Shown here: positions 8,285-16,969 of the stretch, piece after piece
Layout of the letters: the number at the start of each line of letters is the position of its first letter
How positions within the stretch are numbered: position 1 is the first letter of the stretch
NCBI GenBank assembly: GCA_963755705.1
Contig: CAVWKW010000003.1
Span: forward strand, 124,001-188,000
Direction: 5' to 3'
Source of the DNA: JBARDN01 sp963755705
GTDB lineage: Bacteria > Desulfobacterota > Binatia > Binatales > Binataceae
DNA: 64,000 nucleotides
Translations under genes and position numbers: made by a program
The notes under the pieces: generated by a model
What the model was told of the DNA's origin: nothing
Database searches by the model: none
The model's input: the letters and a program-made list of their open reading frames with translations, nothing else

Positions 8285-10471
8285 CTAGTCGGCAATCGGC
8301 TTTAGATTGGCGAATTTCAGCACCAGCAACTTGACTCCCGCCCGATCGAAATTCACCCACGCCTTCGCGCCGTCACCGCGCCCCTCGCGCCGGCGCACCA
8401 CGCCGCGGCCGAAGGTGGGATGAATCACGCGCGCGCCTATCGCGAGCGCGCCGTCGCCAGCTTCTTCGTCGGAAAGCTGGCTGTCGCTGTAGTCAACGTA
8501 GGGTCGATTCAGCTCGGCGGGCGCGCGCAGGATAGGGCGCTCGCGCTCGGGCGCGATCCGGCGCAGAAGTCCGCCGTCGATCTCGGCCAGAAAGCGCGAG
8601 GGGCGCGGCTCGTCGCGTCTTCCGTAAAGCTCGCGCGAGAGCGTGTTGGTCAGGTAGAGCATCCGCCGCGCCCGCGTCATCCCGACGTAGCAAAGCCTGC
8701 GCTCTTCCTCGATCTCGTCGGGACTGTCGGCCGAGCGGCTATGCGGGAACAGTCCTTCTTCCATCCCGGCGATAAACACCACCGGATATTCGAGACCCTT
8801 CGACGTATGCAGCGTCATCAGCGCCGCGCGCCCGGACGCTCCGGAGACCTGGTCGGCGTCGTTGACGAGCGCCACGCGCTCGAGGAACTCGGCGAGTCCG
8901 CCGCCGGAATTTTCCGCGTCGAAGGCGCCTGCGGCGGTGAGCAATTCCGCCAGGTTCTCCTTGCGTGCGGCCGCGTCAACCAGTCCGTCGAGGTATAGCT
9001 CGAAGCCGGAGTTGTGCACGACCTCCGCGACGATCTCGCGCACCGCGACTGAGCCCGCGCGTGCCGCCAGATCGCGCATCCATGAGTAAAGCGCGCCCGC
9101 GGACTTCGCGGTCCGCAGCGCGATGTTCGACGCGGTTTCGAGCCGTCCGATCGCCTCGAACGCGGTGATTTTCTCGCGCGCGGCGATCTCGTTTATAATC
9201 TCGATCGTCTTGGCGCCGATTCCGCGTGGCGGCGTCGTCACGATCCGCTCCAGGCTCACCGCATCGGCCGGATTTGAAAGCACGCGCAGGTAGGCCAGCA
9301 GATCTTTGATCTCGCGGCGCTCGTAAAAGCGTGTGCCGCTCACCATGTAATAGGGGATGCGGCGGCGCACCAGCGCCTCTTCGATCACCCGCGACTGCGC
9401 GTTGGTGCGATAGAAAACCACGAAGTCCATCGGACGCAAGCCGCCCTCGGCGACCAGCCGCCCGATCTCGCGTGCGATAAAGTCGCCTTCCTCGCGCTCG
9501 GTCATCCCGGTGAAATAGACCACCGGATCGCCCGCCTCGTTTTCGGTCCAGAGGGTCTTGTCCTTGCGCTCGGTGTTATTGCGGATCACTCCGGCTGCCA
9601 CCGCGAGAATCGTTTTGGTCGAGCGATAATTCTGCTCGAGCTTGAAAATCTGCGCCTCGGGGTAGTCGCGCTCGAAGTCGAGGATGTTGCGGATATCTGC
9701 GCCGCGCCATCGGTAGATCGACTGGTCCTCGTCACCGACCACGCACAGGCTGCCCGAGCGCTGCGCGAGCGCGCGCACCAGCAGGTACTGCACGCGATTG
9801 GTGTCCTGGTATTCGTCAACCAGCAGATGCGCGGCGCGGTTCTGCCATTTTTCGAGAATCTCAGGATGCTGCTCGAACAGCGTCCAGACATTCATCTGCA
9901 AGTCGGAAAAATCCATCGCGTTCATCGCGAGCAGCCGCTTCTGATAGAGCGCATACAGCTCGGCGATTCGCTTGTCGCGATCACTTTCGACTCGCTCGGC
10001 CATCATGGCGGCGGAGATTGCCTCGTTTTTGGCCTGCTCGATTCGCGCGCGCAGAACTTCCACCGGCGGCGAGTCGGCGAGCATCGCGTCTTCGAGCACC
10101 CGGCGCATCACGGCGGACGAATCGCCTTCATCCAGGATCGAAAAATTGCGATCGAACCCAAGCGCGTTGCCCTCATAGCGCAGGATTCGCGCGCACGCGG
10201 AATGGAACGTGCTCACCCACGGCGCGCGCGTATCCTCGCCGATAAGCGCGGCGACCCGCTCGCGCATCTCGGCCGCCGCCTTGTTGGTGAACGTGACCGC
10301 GAGCAGCGTCTCGGGCGCGGCCTTGCGCGCCTCCATCAGGTGGGCGATACGGTAGGTGAGTACGCGGGTTTTGCCCGAGCCCGCGCCGGCCAGGATCAGG
10401 ATCGGTCCGGGTTCGGCAACTACCGCGGCGCGTTGTTCAGGATTCAGATCGTCAAGATTGATGGACGGCAT
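8285..10471 (-). CDS. uvrD: ATP-dependent DNA helicase UvrD/PcrA
   Basis: A 728-residue superfamily 1A 3'-5' helicase acting in mismatch and excision repair. Motifs in order: LNPEQRAAV (Q motif), GAGSGKTRVL (Walker A, about 27-36), VTFTNKAAAEMR, LLVDEYQDTN (motif II), GDEDQSIYRWRGA (III), KLEQNYRS (IV), MTLHTSKGLEYPVVF (V) and RRLCYVGMTRAR (VI). The C-terminus has the Tudor-like VIHPTFGRGVV unit of PcrA/UvrD that contacts RNA polymerase. The ATG at 10471 is chosen because MPSINLDDLNPEQ matches the family start; the in-frame extension overlaps rlmE. It is divergent from rlmE with about 95 bases between. Confidence 0.96.
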   Translation of the reverse strand: MPSINLDDLNPEQRAAVVAEPGPILILAGAGSGKTRVLTYRIAHLMEARKAAPETLLAVTFTNKAAAEMRERVAALIGEDTRAPWVSTFHSACARILRYEGNALGFDRNFSILDEGDSSAVMRRVLEDAMLADSPPVEVLRARIEQAKNEAISAAMMAERVESDRDKRIAELYALYQKRLLAMNAMDFSDLQMNVWTLFEQHPEILEKWQNRAAHLLVDEYQDTNRVQYLLVRALAQRSGSLCVVGDEDQSIYRWRGADIRNILDFERDYPEAQIFKLEQNYRSTKTILAVAAGVIRNNTERKDKTLWTENEAGDPVVYFTGMTEREEGDFIAREIGRLVAEGGLRPMDFVVFYRTNAQSRVIEEALVRRRIPYYMVSGTRFYERREIKDLLAYLRVLSNPADAVSLERIVTTPPRGIGAKTIEIINEIAAREKITAFEAIGRLETASNIALRTAKSAGALYSWMRDLAARAGSVAVREIVAEVVHNSGFELYLDGLVDAAARKENLAELLTAAGAFDAENSGGGLAEFLERVALVNDADQVSGASGRAALMTLHTSKGLEYPVVFIAGMEEGLFPHSRSADSPDEIEEERRLCYVGMTRARRMLYLTNTLSRELYGRRDEPRPSRFLAEIDGGLLRRIAPERERPILRAPAELNRPYVDYSDSQLSDEEAGDGALAIGARVIHPTFGRGVVRRREGRGDGAKAWVNFDRAGVKLLVLKFANLKPIAD

Positions 10472-10566
10472 AAGGCTTACTTCGATGCGGGCGAGAGCCC
10501 CACAGAATACCGGCTCCCGCGTGCGGATCAAACCGCGCGCAGGAATTTTCCGGGCGCGATAATTCG

Positions 10567-11169
10567 ATGGCAACCTACGAGCCGCGCGACAAATATTATC
10601 GTAAGGCGCGCGAGCGCGGACTGCCGTCGCGCGCGGCGTTCAAGATTGAAGAGCTGATCGCGCGCGCGAAGCTGGTGCCGCGCGGCGCACGAATTGCGGA
10701 CCTCGGATGCGCTCCCGGCGGATGGCTCGCGATCATGGCGCGCGCCGCGGGTCCGTCGGGACGGATCGTCGGCGTCGATCTCGCGCGATGCTCCAGCATT
10801 CCGGCGGGCGTCACGGTAGTCACCGGCGACATTCTTGATCCTGCGACCGTCGAGCGCGTGATCGCGGAGCTCGGCGGTCCTGCTGACCTGGTGACGAGCG
10901 ACCTCGCGCCGAAGCTCACCGGAATCGCGATGCGCGACACGGCGGCCTCGCGCGAATTGATGTTCGCGGCGCGGGACTTCGCGCGCCGAGTGCTCAGGCC
11001 GGGCGCCGCGATGGTCGCAAAAGTTTTCATGGGCGCGGAATTCAAAGATATCGTCGCCGAGATCGAGCGCGACTTCGCCCGCGTCGAAGTAACCCGCACC
11101 ACGGCGACCCGCCCCGGCTCGTCGGAGCTGTACCTCATCGCAAAAGGCTTCCACCACGCAAAGGAATAG
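10567..11169 (+). CDS. rlmE: 23S rRNA 2'-O-methyltransferase RlmE (FtsJ/RrmJ)
   Basis: A 200-residue SAM-dependent methyltransferase, the usual RlmE size; RlmE methylates U2552 (E. coli numbering) of 23S rRNA in the A-loop during late 50S assembly. SAM-binding ADLGCAPGGW (44-53) and the four catalytic residues Lys26 (AAFKIEE), Asp112 (SDLAPK), Lys152 (VAKVF) and Glu187 (SSELYL) are all present in the right order. SRAAFKIEEL is the typical N-terminal signature. The gene is divergent from uvrD and followed 50 bases on by the BFN-PDZ gene on the same strand. Confidence 0.95.
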   Translation: MATYEPRDKYYRKARERGLPSRAAFKIEELIARAKLVPRGARIADLGCAPGGWLAIMARAAGPSGRIVGVDLARCSSIPAGVTVVTGDILDPATVERVIAELGGPADLVTSDLAPKLTGIAMRDTAASRELMFAARDFARRVLRPGAAMVAKVFMGAEFKDIVAEIERDFARVEVTRTTATRPGSSELYLIAKGFHHAKE

Positions 11170-11219
11170 GGCTTCGCCCCGCTTGGCTTCCGGGGTGCCG
11201 GGCGCGTAACCTGATCCTC

Positions 11220-12044
11220 ATGCAGGCCTTCGCAGCGCGCCATTTATGCCTGCTGACTCTTGCCGCAACGCTCGCGGCGTGCTCGTGCGGGCAGCGAGTG
11301 CCGGCGCCAGGTAATAGCCCTTCGGCCCGCAGCGCCGACGCGGTGCGGGTCACGGTCGCGACGGTCGGCTTCGACGAGGAAGCGCAAGCGCATTTCGTGC
11401 TCCTGGTCGATTCGGGCGATCGGCGTGAACTCCCGATTCTCATCGGCAATGTCGAAGCGCAGTCGATTCTGCTCTCGCTGCGCGGGATCAAGCCGGTGCG
11501 TCCGCTTACTGACAACCTGCTGGGCACGGTAATCAATCAGACCGGCAACCGGATCGACCGGGTCGAGATTTCCAATCTTCGCGGTGAGATTTATTACGCG
11601 AAAATTTTCATGGACGCGGGCAAGTACACGATCGACAGCCGCCCGAGCGACGCGATCGCGCTCGCGATGGATTCCGGCGCGCCGATTTACGTCGCCGCGC
11701 CGCTGTTCGTCAACGCTCCGAATGCGAATCTGGCCGAGCGGCCATCCGTGAAGCCCGCGCCGCACGTCGCGACCGCGCTCGGAATAACGGTCCAGGATCT
11801 GACTCCCGCGCTCGCCGCCGCGTTTGGTCTCCCGTCGGGAAGCGGAGTGCTGGTGGCAGACACGACCGCCGCAGCCGAGCACACAGGAGTAGCTCGCGGC
11901 GATATTGTGACGCAGGTGGATTCGCGCGCAGTGACGCGAGCCTCAGACTTCAGCGCCGGTATCGATGCAGTGAAAAGCGGCGCCCCTATCTCGATCACGC
12001 TCGACCGCGCCGGCACGCAGCGAACGATCACGATCGCACGCTAA
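11220..12044 (+). CDS. Exported bifunctional-nuclease (BFN/DUF151) protein with C-terminal PDZ domain
   Basis: A 274-residue protein. The first 21 residues form a lipoprotein signal ending TLAAC (Cys21). Residues about 38-165 are a BFN/DUF151 domain: VLLVDSGDRRELPILIG, IKPVRPLTDNL and TIDSRPSDAIALAM are its core motifs. BFN proteins are reported to have DNase and RNase activity, and most I know of are cytoplasmic stand-alone domains of about 160 residues. Residues about 185-274 are a PDZ domain (GSGVLVADTTAAAEHTG, ARGDIVTQVDSRAV). A BFN domain on a predicted lipoprotein and joined to a PDZ domain is unusual. The closest neighbour, rlmE, may share its transcript. Domain calls are firm; the biochemical role outside the cytoplasm is not known. 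Confidence 0.85.
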   Translation: MQAFAARHLCLLTLAATLAACSCGQRVPAPGNSPSARSADAVRVTVATVGFDEEAQAHFVLLVDSGDRRELPILIGNVEAQSILLSLRGIKPVRPLTDNLLGTVINQTGNRIDRVEISNLRGEIYYAKIFMDAGKYTIDSRPSDAIALAMDSGAPIYVAAPLFVNAPNANLAERPSVKPAPHVATALGITVQDLTPALAAAFGLPSGSGVLVADTTAAAEHTGVARGDIVTQVDSRAVTRASDFSAGIDAVKSGAPISITLDRAGTQRTITIAR

Positions 12045-12066
12045 CGGACCGAGCTCAGGAATGTCT

Positions 12067-12088
12067 CTCTCCCAATCTTTTGGGAGAG
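12067..12088. terminator. Possible bidirectional terminator hairpin
   Basis: A perfect 9-bp stem (CTCTCCCAA with its complement) with a 4-base loop lies between the convergent BFN-PDZ and DUF6178 genes, 22 bases past the first stop. There is no long T tract on either side, so terminator activity is likely but not certain. Confidence 0.45.
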
Positions 12089-12121
12089 GGAATCAAGCCA
12101 GCAGATTGCGATAGCGGCTTG

Positions 12122-13837
12122 TCAGCCGCGCTTGATCAGGACGCTGCGGATGAAGCGTGGGTCGATCTCGCGCTCGGCGCCCAAGCCGGCGAACTCTTCT
12201 TCGAACACGTTCAGGCACGAGTTCAGGAACTCCGCGCCTGCGTTGCGCTCGGGTTCGTCCAGCCGCTCTGCCACCGCCTTCGCGACCAGCTCGTGCAGCG
12301 CGTCGCTCAGCTTGCCGATTCCGCCGCGATAGGTCATCAGAGCGTCGCGCGTCGCCGTCAGCCGCGAGGCCTCGATCGGCTCTGGCGTGAGCGCGCCGTC
12401 AAGCGCGGCGCGTGCGAACGCGGTCAGCAGAATCTGGCTCAAGCGAATCTCGCGCGCCGCGACCGACGCGCGGAATCCCGGACTCGCGATATCAATCTCG
12501 AGCAGCGCGCGGAACAGCGGCCGCGCCGCGTCAATCTGATCGAGCATCGCGTAGCCCAGATGCAGATCGCGCATCGTCCTGAAGTCGCGCATCTCGACCG
12601 AGCCCTTGCCATCGAGCCCCGCATAGAAGCGTGGCTGCCGCTGCGCGATTCCGGTCAGCGCCTCGCGGTACGGAGAATCCAGAAACGCGACCTCGGCCGT
12701 CCTGCCGCCGGCGAAGCCGAGCCGGGCGAGCGATTCCTCTGCGCGTTTCCGCAAATCGATAGTCAGGCTCACGCCAAGGCGGAACAGCAGCTTCAGATGC
12801 GTGTCGCGCAGATGCTCGATCGCGGTATCCAGATCGCCGCCCGCAAGATTCTCGAGCCCGAGGTTCAGATAGTTGTGTGTCATCTCGACCGCGACGCGGA
12901 CCGCGTCCAGATCGCCGAAATCGACCGCGCGCGCCATCAGCACCTGATTCGAGACCATCGCCATTTCCGCGCGCACCTGCCGCTTGCTGTGCGCCGCAAA
13001 TCCCGCGGTCAGCGCGGTGTTGAACAGCGAGCCGTCCGATCCCGCGACCGCGGGCGCCATTTCCGGCGGCAGCATGTCGCGCTCGTCGAGCAAATCAGCG
13101 CGGGTCGGTTTGTCGTATTGTTCGCGAATCTTCAGGAACTCGCGCGGATTGATATACGCGAACACGTCTTGCGCTTCGAAGTAATCCGGAAACCCGCGGT
13201 CGGCCAGCCGCGCGCTGCGAAACGAATAGGCTTCTTCTTCGAGCTCGGCCTGGACGCCCCAGTAGATTTCCTCCATCACCCCGGCGAAATAGTTGTAGTC
13301 GCGCTCGAAGGCTTCTTCGATAAAATCCGAGATGTGCTGCGTGATCGCGTCGTTGCGGATGAACTCGATCAGGTAGTGCTCGTCGAACTGGACGTAGCGG
13401 TTGAACGGCGGATCCTCGGCGGCATTGGGATCGTCGAGGCGATGCACCTTCACGTAGCCGCGCAGCAGCAGCGCCACCATCTCCATGTCGAGCTGCATCA
13501 GGCCGTCGGCCAGGCGTCGCCGTCCGGCTTCGGACAGCGCCTCGATCCATTCGCGCATCCGCGCGAAGTTGGGCTGGTCCTTGTTCCAGCAATCCAGGTC
13601 GAAGAGCGATTGGATCTGTTCCGGCAGCGCTAGGCTAAGCAGATCGCCCGCGTCGGCGGAGCCGATTTCCTTGAGCGTGTAGTAAAGCGTCTCGGGCGAG
13701 AACGATTGCACCAGGCGCTCGGCCTCGGGCGCCGAAAGAATCAGATCGCGCTTGGTGCGCGCGGGCAATCCGTACAGGAACTCGAGCTTCTCCTGGAACG
13801 GCAGATGCAGGAAATCTTCTTGTGACTTGTTTTGCAT
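12122..13837 (-). CDS. DUF6178 family protein
   Basis: A 571-residue soluble, largely helical protein with many acidic and Arg residues. Features seen: FLHLPFQEKLEFLYGLP near the start, FDLDCWNKDQPNFARMREWI, YVQFDEHYLIEFIRND, YFAGVMEEIYWGVQAELEE, and a C-terminal HxRxT-like helical region. The layout matches the DUF6178 family seen in deltaproteobacteria and relatives; no catalytic motif or experimental role is known to me. No signal peptide or membrane segment. The start at 13837 (MQNKSQEDFLHLPF) is chosen because the 63 in-frame residues upstream are Arg/Ser-rich, unlike the rest. It stands alone, divergent from thiD and convergent with the BFN-PDZ gene. Confidence 0.82.
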   Translation of the reverse strand: MQNKSQEDFLHLPFQEKLEFLYGLPARTKRDLILSAPEAERLVQSFSPETLYYTLKEIGSADAGDLLSLALPEQIQSLFDLDCWNKDQPNFARMREWIEALSEAGRRRLADGLMQLDMEMVALLLRGYVKVHRLDDPNAAEDPPFNRYVQFDEHYLIEFIRNDAITQHISDFIEEAFERDYNYFAGVMEEIYWGVQAELEEEAYSFRSARLADRGFPDYFEAQDVFAYINPREFLKIREQYDKPTRADLLDERDMLPPEMAPAVAGSDGSLFNTALTAGFAAHSKRQVRAEMAMVSNQVLMARAVDFGDLDAVRVAVEMTHNYLNLGLENLAGGDLDTAIEHLRDTHLKLLFRLGVSLTIDLRKRAEESLARLGFAGGRTAEVAFLDSPYREALTGIAQRQPRFYAGLDGKGSVEMRDFRTMRDLHLGYAMLDQIDAARPLFRALLEIDIASPGFRASVAAREIRLSQILLTAFARAALDGALTPEPIEASRLTATRDALMTYRGGIGKLSDALHELVAKAVAERLDEPERNAGAEFLNSCLNVFEEEFAGLGAEREIDPRFIRSVLIKRG

Positions 13838-14031
13838 AGCGATCGCCGGTCTGGCGACATAGCGGTCGCGCGCGATGCGATCTGACCGGCAAAATACCCT
13901 TGCGCTCGATCGCCAAGCAATCCACCGGGCCCGGCGCGCGCCGTTTGCGAATCTGCTATAGTGTGATCGCTTATAAAAACACCTCGAAACTCCGCCGAGC
14001 CGCTCGAAAAACTTAAACTCATTCATCGCCG

Positions 14032-14835
14032 ATGCCTTCCCGACCAGGACGACGAATCGCGCTGACGATCGCCGGCAGCGATCCCGGCGGTGGCGCCGGA
14101 ATCCAGGCCGACCTCAAAGTCTTCGCCGCCCTCAAGGTCTATGGATACTCCGCGCTGACCGCCGTGATCGCGCAGAACAGTTCCTCGGTCGGGCGTATCC
14201 AGGCGATTACTCCCGCTATAGTCGTTGCGCAGATCCAAGCGGTCGCCGCGGAAAAGATGCCGCATGCGCTCAAGACCGGCGCGCTCGCGAACGCCGCGAT
14301 CGTGCGCGCCGTCGCGCGGACGATCGGCGAGCTGCGGCTTTCAGCGCCGGTAGTTGATCCGGTGATCGTCTCGAGCGCGGGAGTGCGATTGCTCGATCGC
14401 GCCGGCGAGCGCGCGCTGCGCCGCTACCTGGTTCCGCTGGCCCGCGTGATCACTCCGAATATCGCAGAGGCCGAGGCGTTGACCGGTCTGAAGATCGATA
14501 GCGCGGCTGCAATTCGCGCGGCCGCGCGGGAGATCGTCGCGATGGGTGCGCGGGCGGTCGTGATCAAGGGAGGGCATCGGCCGCAGCGCGATGAGTCCGT
14601 CGATCTGCTGTACGACGGCCACAGCTATATCGAGCTGCGCACCGCGCGGATCGCCGGCGGCGGCGCGCACGGCACGGGATGCGCCTTCTCCGCGGCGATC
14701 GCGGCGTCGCTCGCGCGGGGGATGGATTTGGAGGCGGCAGTCCGCGCGGCTAAGCGCTACGTGACCGCCGCGCTCAAGGGCCGATTTCGGCTGGGCGCGG
14801 GCCGCGCGCTGCTCGATCACTCTGCGCGGCGATAA
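14032..14835 (+). CDS. thiD: Hydroxymethylpyrimidine/phosphomethylpyrimidine kinase
   Basis: A 267-residue ribokinase-fold enzyme that phosphorylates HMP and HMP-P to HMP-PP for thiamine synthesis. TIAGSDPGGGAGIQADLK (about 10-27) is the classic N-terminal signature, VIVSSAGVRLLD and TPNIAEAEAL follow, and GGGAHGTGCAFSAAIAA near the C-terminus holds the anion hole and catalytic region. Size is normal. It precedes the formate dehydrogenase genes on the same strand (72 bases to the preferred fdsG start), and may be read together with them; thiE is 12 kb away in another operon. I see no TPP-riboswitch-like sequence in the 194 bases upstream. Confidence 0.95.
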   Translation: MPSRPGRRIALTIAGSDPGGGAGIQADLKVFAALKVYGYSALTAVIAQNSSSVGRIQAITPAIVVAQIQAVAAEKMPHALKTGALANAAIVRAVARTIGELRLSAPVVDPVIVSSAGVRLLDRAGERALRRYLVPLARVITPNIAEAEALTGLKIDSAAAIRAAAREIVAMGARAVVIKGGHRPQRDESVDLLYDGHSYIELRTARIAGGGAHGTGCAFSAAIAASLARGMDLEAAVRAAKRYVTAALKGRFRLGAGRALLDHSARR

Positions 14836-14907
14836 GCCGGTACAAATTATCGCGCCAGCGTGTTAATTGGACTTCGGGTGCTCCGCGCTTTCCGCGCCGC
14901 CCGCGCT

Positions 14908-15402
14908 ATGCAGAAGCCTTCGTCTCCGCCACGCGACGATTTCGATCAGGCCGTCGTCGACCAGATCATCGCGGCGCACCGCGACTTGTCCGGAGCGCTG
15001 CTCCCGATCCTGCACGAGATAAATCGGCACTTCGGATATATTCCGCATCAGGCCGTAGCCGTGATCGCCGCCGGGCTGAATCTTTCCCGCGCCGAAGTTC
15101 ACGGCGTGGTGAGCTTCTACCACGACTTCCGCAGCGTGCCGCCGGGCCGTCACGTGATTCGCATCTGCCGCGCGGAATCGTGTCAGGCGATGGGCTCATC
15201 GGCGCTCGAGGATCATATCGCGCGCGCGATCGGCGCAAGCGTCGGCCAGACCAGCGACGGCGCCGAGTTCTTCTTCGAGGCGGTGTATTGTTTCGGCAAC
15301 TGCGCCTGCTCTCCGGCGCTCGAAATAGACGGCGAACTGCAGGGGCGCGCGACGCCGCGCACGTTTGACGCCGCTCTGGCACTGCTCAGGAAAGAAACGT
15401 GA
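14908..15402 (+). CDS. fdsG: NAD-dependent formate dehydrogenase, gamma subunit (NuoE-like [2Fe-2S])
   Basis: A 164-residue thioredoxin-fold [2Fe-2S] subunit like NuoE and FdsG. Seen: LLPILHEINRHFGYIP, SRAEVHGVVSFYHDFR, the Cys pair in ICRAESCQAMGS and a second pair in VYCFGNCACSPA, the expected C-x4-C and C-x3-C ligands. It passes electrons within the diaphorase part of the soluble formate dehydrogenase. The ATG at 14908 is preferred; a GTG at 14860 would add 16 Arg/Ala-rich residues. It overlaps the next gene by 4 bases (GTGA), so the operon is translationally coupled. Confidence 0.92.
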   Translation: MQKPSSPPRDDFDQAVVDQIIAAHRDLSGALLPILHEINRHFGYIPHQAVAVIAAGLNLSRAEVHGVVSFYHDFRSVPPGRHVIRICRAESCQAMGSSALEDHIARAIGASVGQTSDGAEFFFEAVYCFGNCACSPALEIDGELQGRATPRTFDAALALLRKET

Positions 15403-16937
15403 GCGCGGAACTCTTTGTTCCGTGCGATTCCGGCGCGGTCTCGGTTGGCGCAGACGCGGTTGCGCGCGCAATCGCGCAAGAAGCTGAACGTCGCGGCCAT
15501 CAGATTCGGATCGTCCGCAACGGATCGCGCGGCGCATACGCCTTCGAGCCGATGGTCGAAGCGGCCACTCCCGCCGGACGAATCGCGTATGGTCCTGTGA
15601 CCGCAGCCGATGTTCCAGAGTTGTTCGACGCCGCGATTCTCGAAGGCGGGGCGCATCGCCTGCGCCTCGGAATCGCCGATCAGATCCCGTTTCTGGTGGT
15701 ACAGAATCGGCTCACTTTTGCGCGCGCGGGCATAATCGATCCGCTCTCGATCGACGACTATCTCGCCCGCGGAGGTTTTCGCGCGCTCGCGCATGCGCTT
15801 GAGATAGGTCCGGCGCGGATCGTCGAAGCGATCAAGGCCTCCGGATTGCGAGGCCGCGGCGGCGCGGGCTTTCCCGCCGGAATCAAGTGGGAAACCGCGC
15901 GCGGCGCGGCGGCGGATCGCAAATATATCGTTTGCAATGCCGACGAGGGCGACTCGGGAACTTTCGCCGACCGCATGATCCTCGAAGGAGACCCGTTCGC
16001 GCTCATCGAGGCGATGGCGATTGCGGCGGCGGCGATCGGCGCGTCCTACGGCTACATTTATGTTCGCTCCGAATATCCCGCCGCCTGCAGGACCGTGAAC
16101 GCGGCGATCGCTGCCGCGCGCGCGCGTGGCTTTCTGGGTCACGATTTCGATCTCGAAGTTCGCGTCGGCGCGGGCTCCTATGTCTGCGGCGAGGAGACCG
16201 CGATGCTCGAGAGTATCGAGGGGCGGCGCGGGATGGTCCGGGCCAAGCCTCCCGTCCCCGCAATCAGCGGACTTTTCGGCAAGCCCACGCTGGTGCATAA
16301 CGTGGTGACGCTCGCGAGCGTGCCGGTGATTATCGAACGCGGCGCGGATTTCTATCGCTCGCTCGGAACCGCGTCGTCGTCGGGCACGCTGCCGTTCCAG
16401 CTCGCGGGCAATGTGAAGCGTCCCGGGCTGGTCGAGTTGCCGCTCGGCGCGACCCTGCGCGAACTCGTCATCGGAATAGGCGAAGGCACGGCCAGCGGCC
16501 GGCCCATTCGCGCGATCCAGATTGGTGGCCCGCTCGGCGCTTATCTTCCGGCCTCGGCGCTCGATACGCCGCTCGATTACGAGACCATGCAGCGCGCCGG
16601 CGGGATTCTCGGGCATGGCGGTATCGTGGTTTTTGACGATACCGTCAACATGGCGCGGATGGCGCGGTTTGCGATGGAATTTTGCGCGCTCGAATCCTGC
16701 GGCAAATGCACCCCTTGCCGGATCGGATCGGTCCGCGGCGTCGAGGTGATCGACAAAATTATCGCGCGCCGCGACCCGCGGGCGAACCTGATGCTGCTGC
16801 GCGATCTTTGCGATACGATGACTAACGGGTCGTTGTGCGCGCTCGGAGGTCTCGCGCCGCTGCCGGTGCTCAGCGCGGTGCGCCATTTCCCTGGCGACTT
16901 TGGCTTCAGCCCCGGTGAAGTCGCTGACTTAAAATGA
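15399..16937 (+). CDS. fdsB: NAD-dependent formate dehydrogenase, beta subunit (NuoF-like, FMN/NADH)
   Basis: A 512-residue protein. The first ~120 residues resemble the thioredoxin-like [2Fe-2S] domain that FdsB-type subunits carry before the NuoF-like part, but without an obvious Cys set. GLRGRGGAGFPAGIKW is the NADH/FMN signature, CNADEGDSGTFADR and GAGSYVCGEETAM follow, and the C-terminal SCGKCTPCRIGS plus the later Cys in NGSLCALGG bind a [4Fe-4S] cluster. It is the site of NAD reduction in cytosolic FdsGBAD-type formate dehydrogenase. It starts at a GTG overlapping fdsG. Closest alternative: the HoxF-type diaphorase of hydrogenases; the fdsA and fdsD neighbours rule this out. Confidence 0.93.
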   Translation: MSAELFVPCDSGAVSVGADAVARAIAQEAERRGHQIRIVRNGSRGAYAFEPMVEAATPAGRIAYGPVTAADVPELFDAAILEGGAHRLRLGIADQIPFLVVQNRLTFARAGIIDPLSIDDYLARGGFRALAHALEIGPARIVEAIKASGLRGRGGAGFPAGIKWETARGAAADRKYIVCNADEGDSGTFADRMILEGDPFALIEAMAIAAAAIGASYGYIYVRSEYPAACRTVNAAIAAARARGFLGHDFDLEVRVGAGSYVCGEETAMLESIEGRRGMVRAKPPVPAISGLFGKPTLVHNVVTLASVPVIIERGADFYRSLGTASSSGTLPFQLAGNVKRPGLVELPLGATLRELVIGIGEGTASGRPIRAIQIGGPLGAYLPASALDTPLDYETMQRAGGILGHGGIVVFDDTVNMARMARFAMEFCALESCGKCTPCRIGSVRGVEVIDKIIARRDPRANLMLLRDLCDTMTNGSLCALGGLAPLPVLSAVRHFPGDFGFSPGEVADLK

Positions 16938-16969
16938 AGGTCGCAAGATTACAATAAGGTTGAAACGCG

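Noticed and set aside
12080..13633. A 517-residue plus-strand frame over the DUF6178 gene
   Set aside because: Arg/Gln/His-rich shadow frame with no domain; the minus frame is a recognisable family.
13838..14031. TPP riboswitch before thiD
   Set aside because: The conserved CUGAGA and ACCUGAUC-type sequences are not found in the 194 bases upstream.
15213..16886. A 557-residue minus-strand frame over fdsB
   Set aside because: fdsB has NADH, FMN and iron-sulfur motifs; the opposite frame has none.
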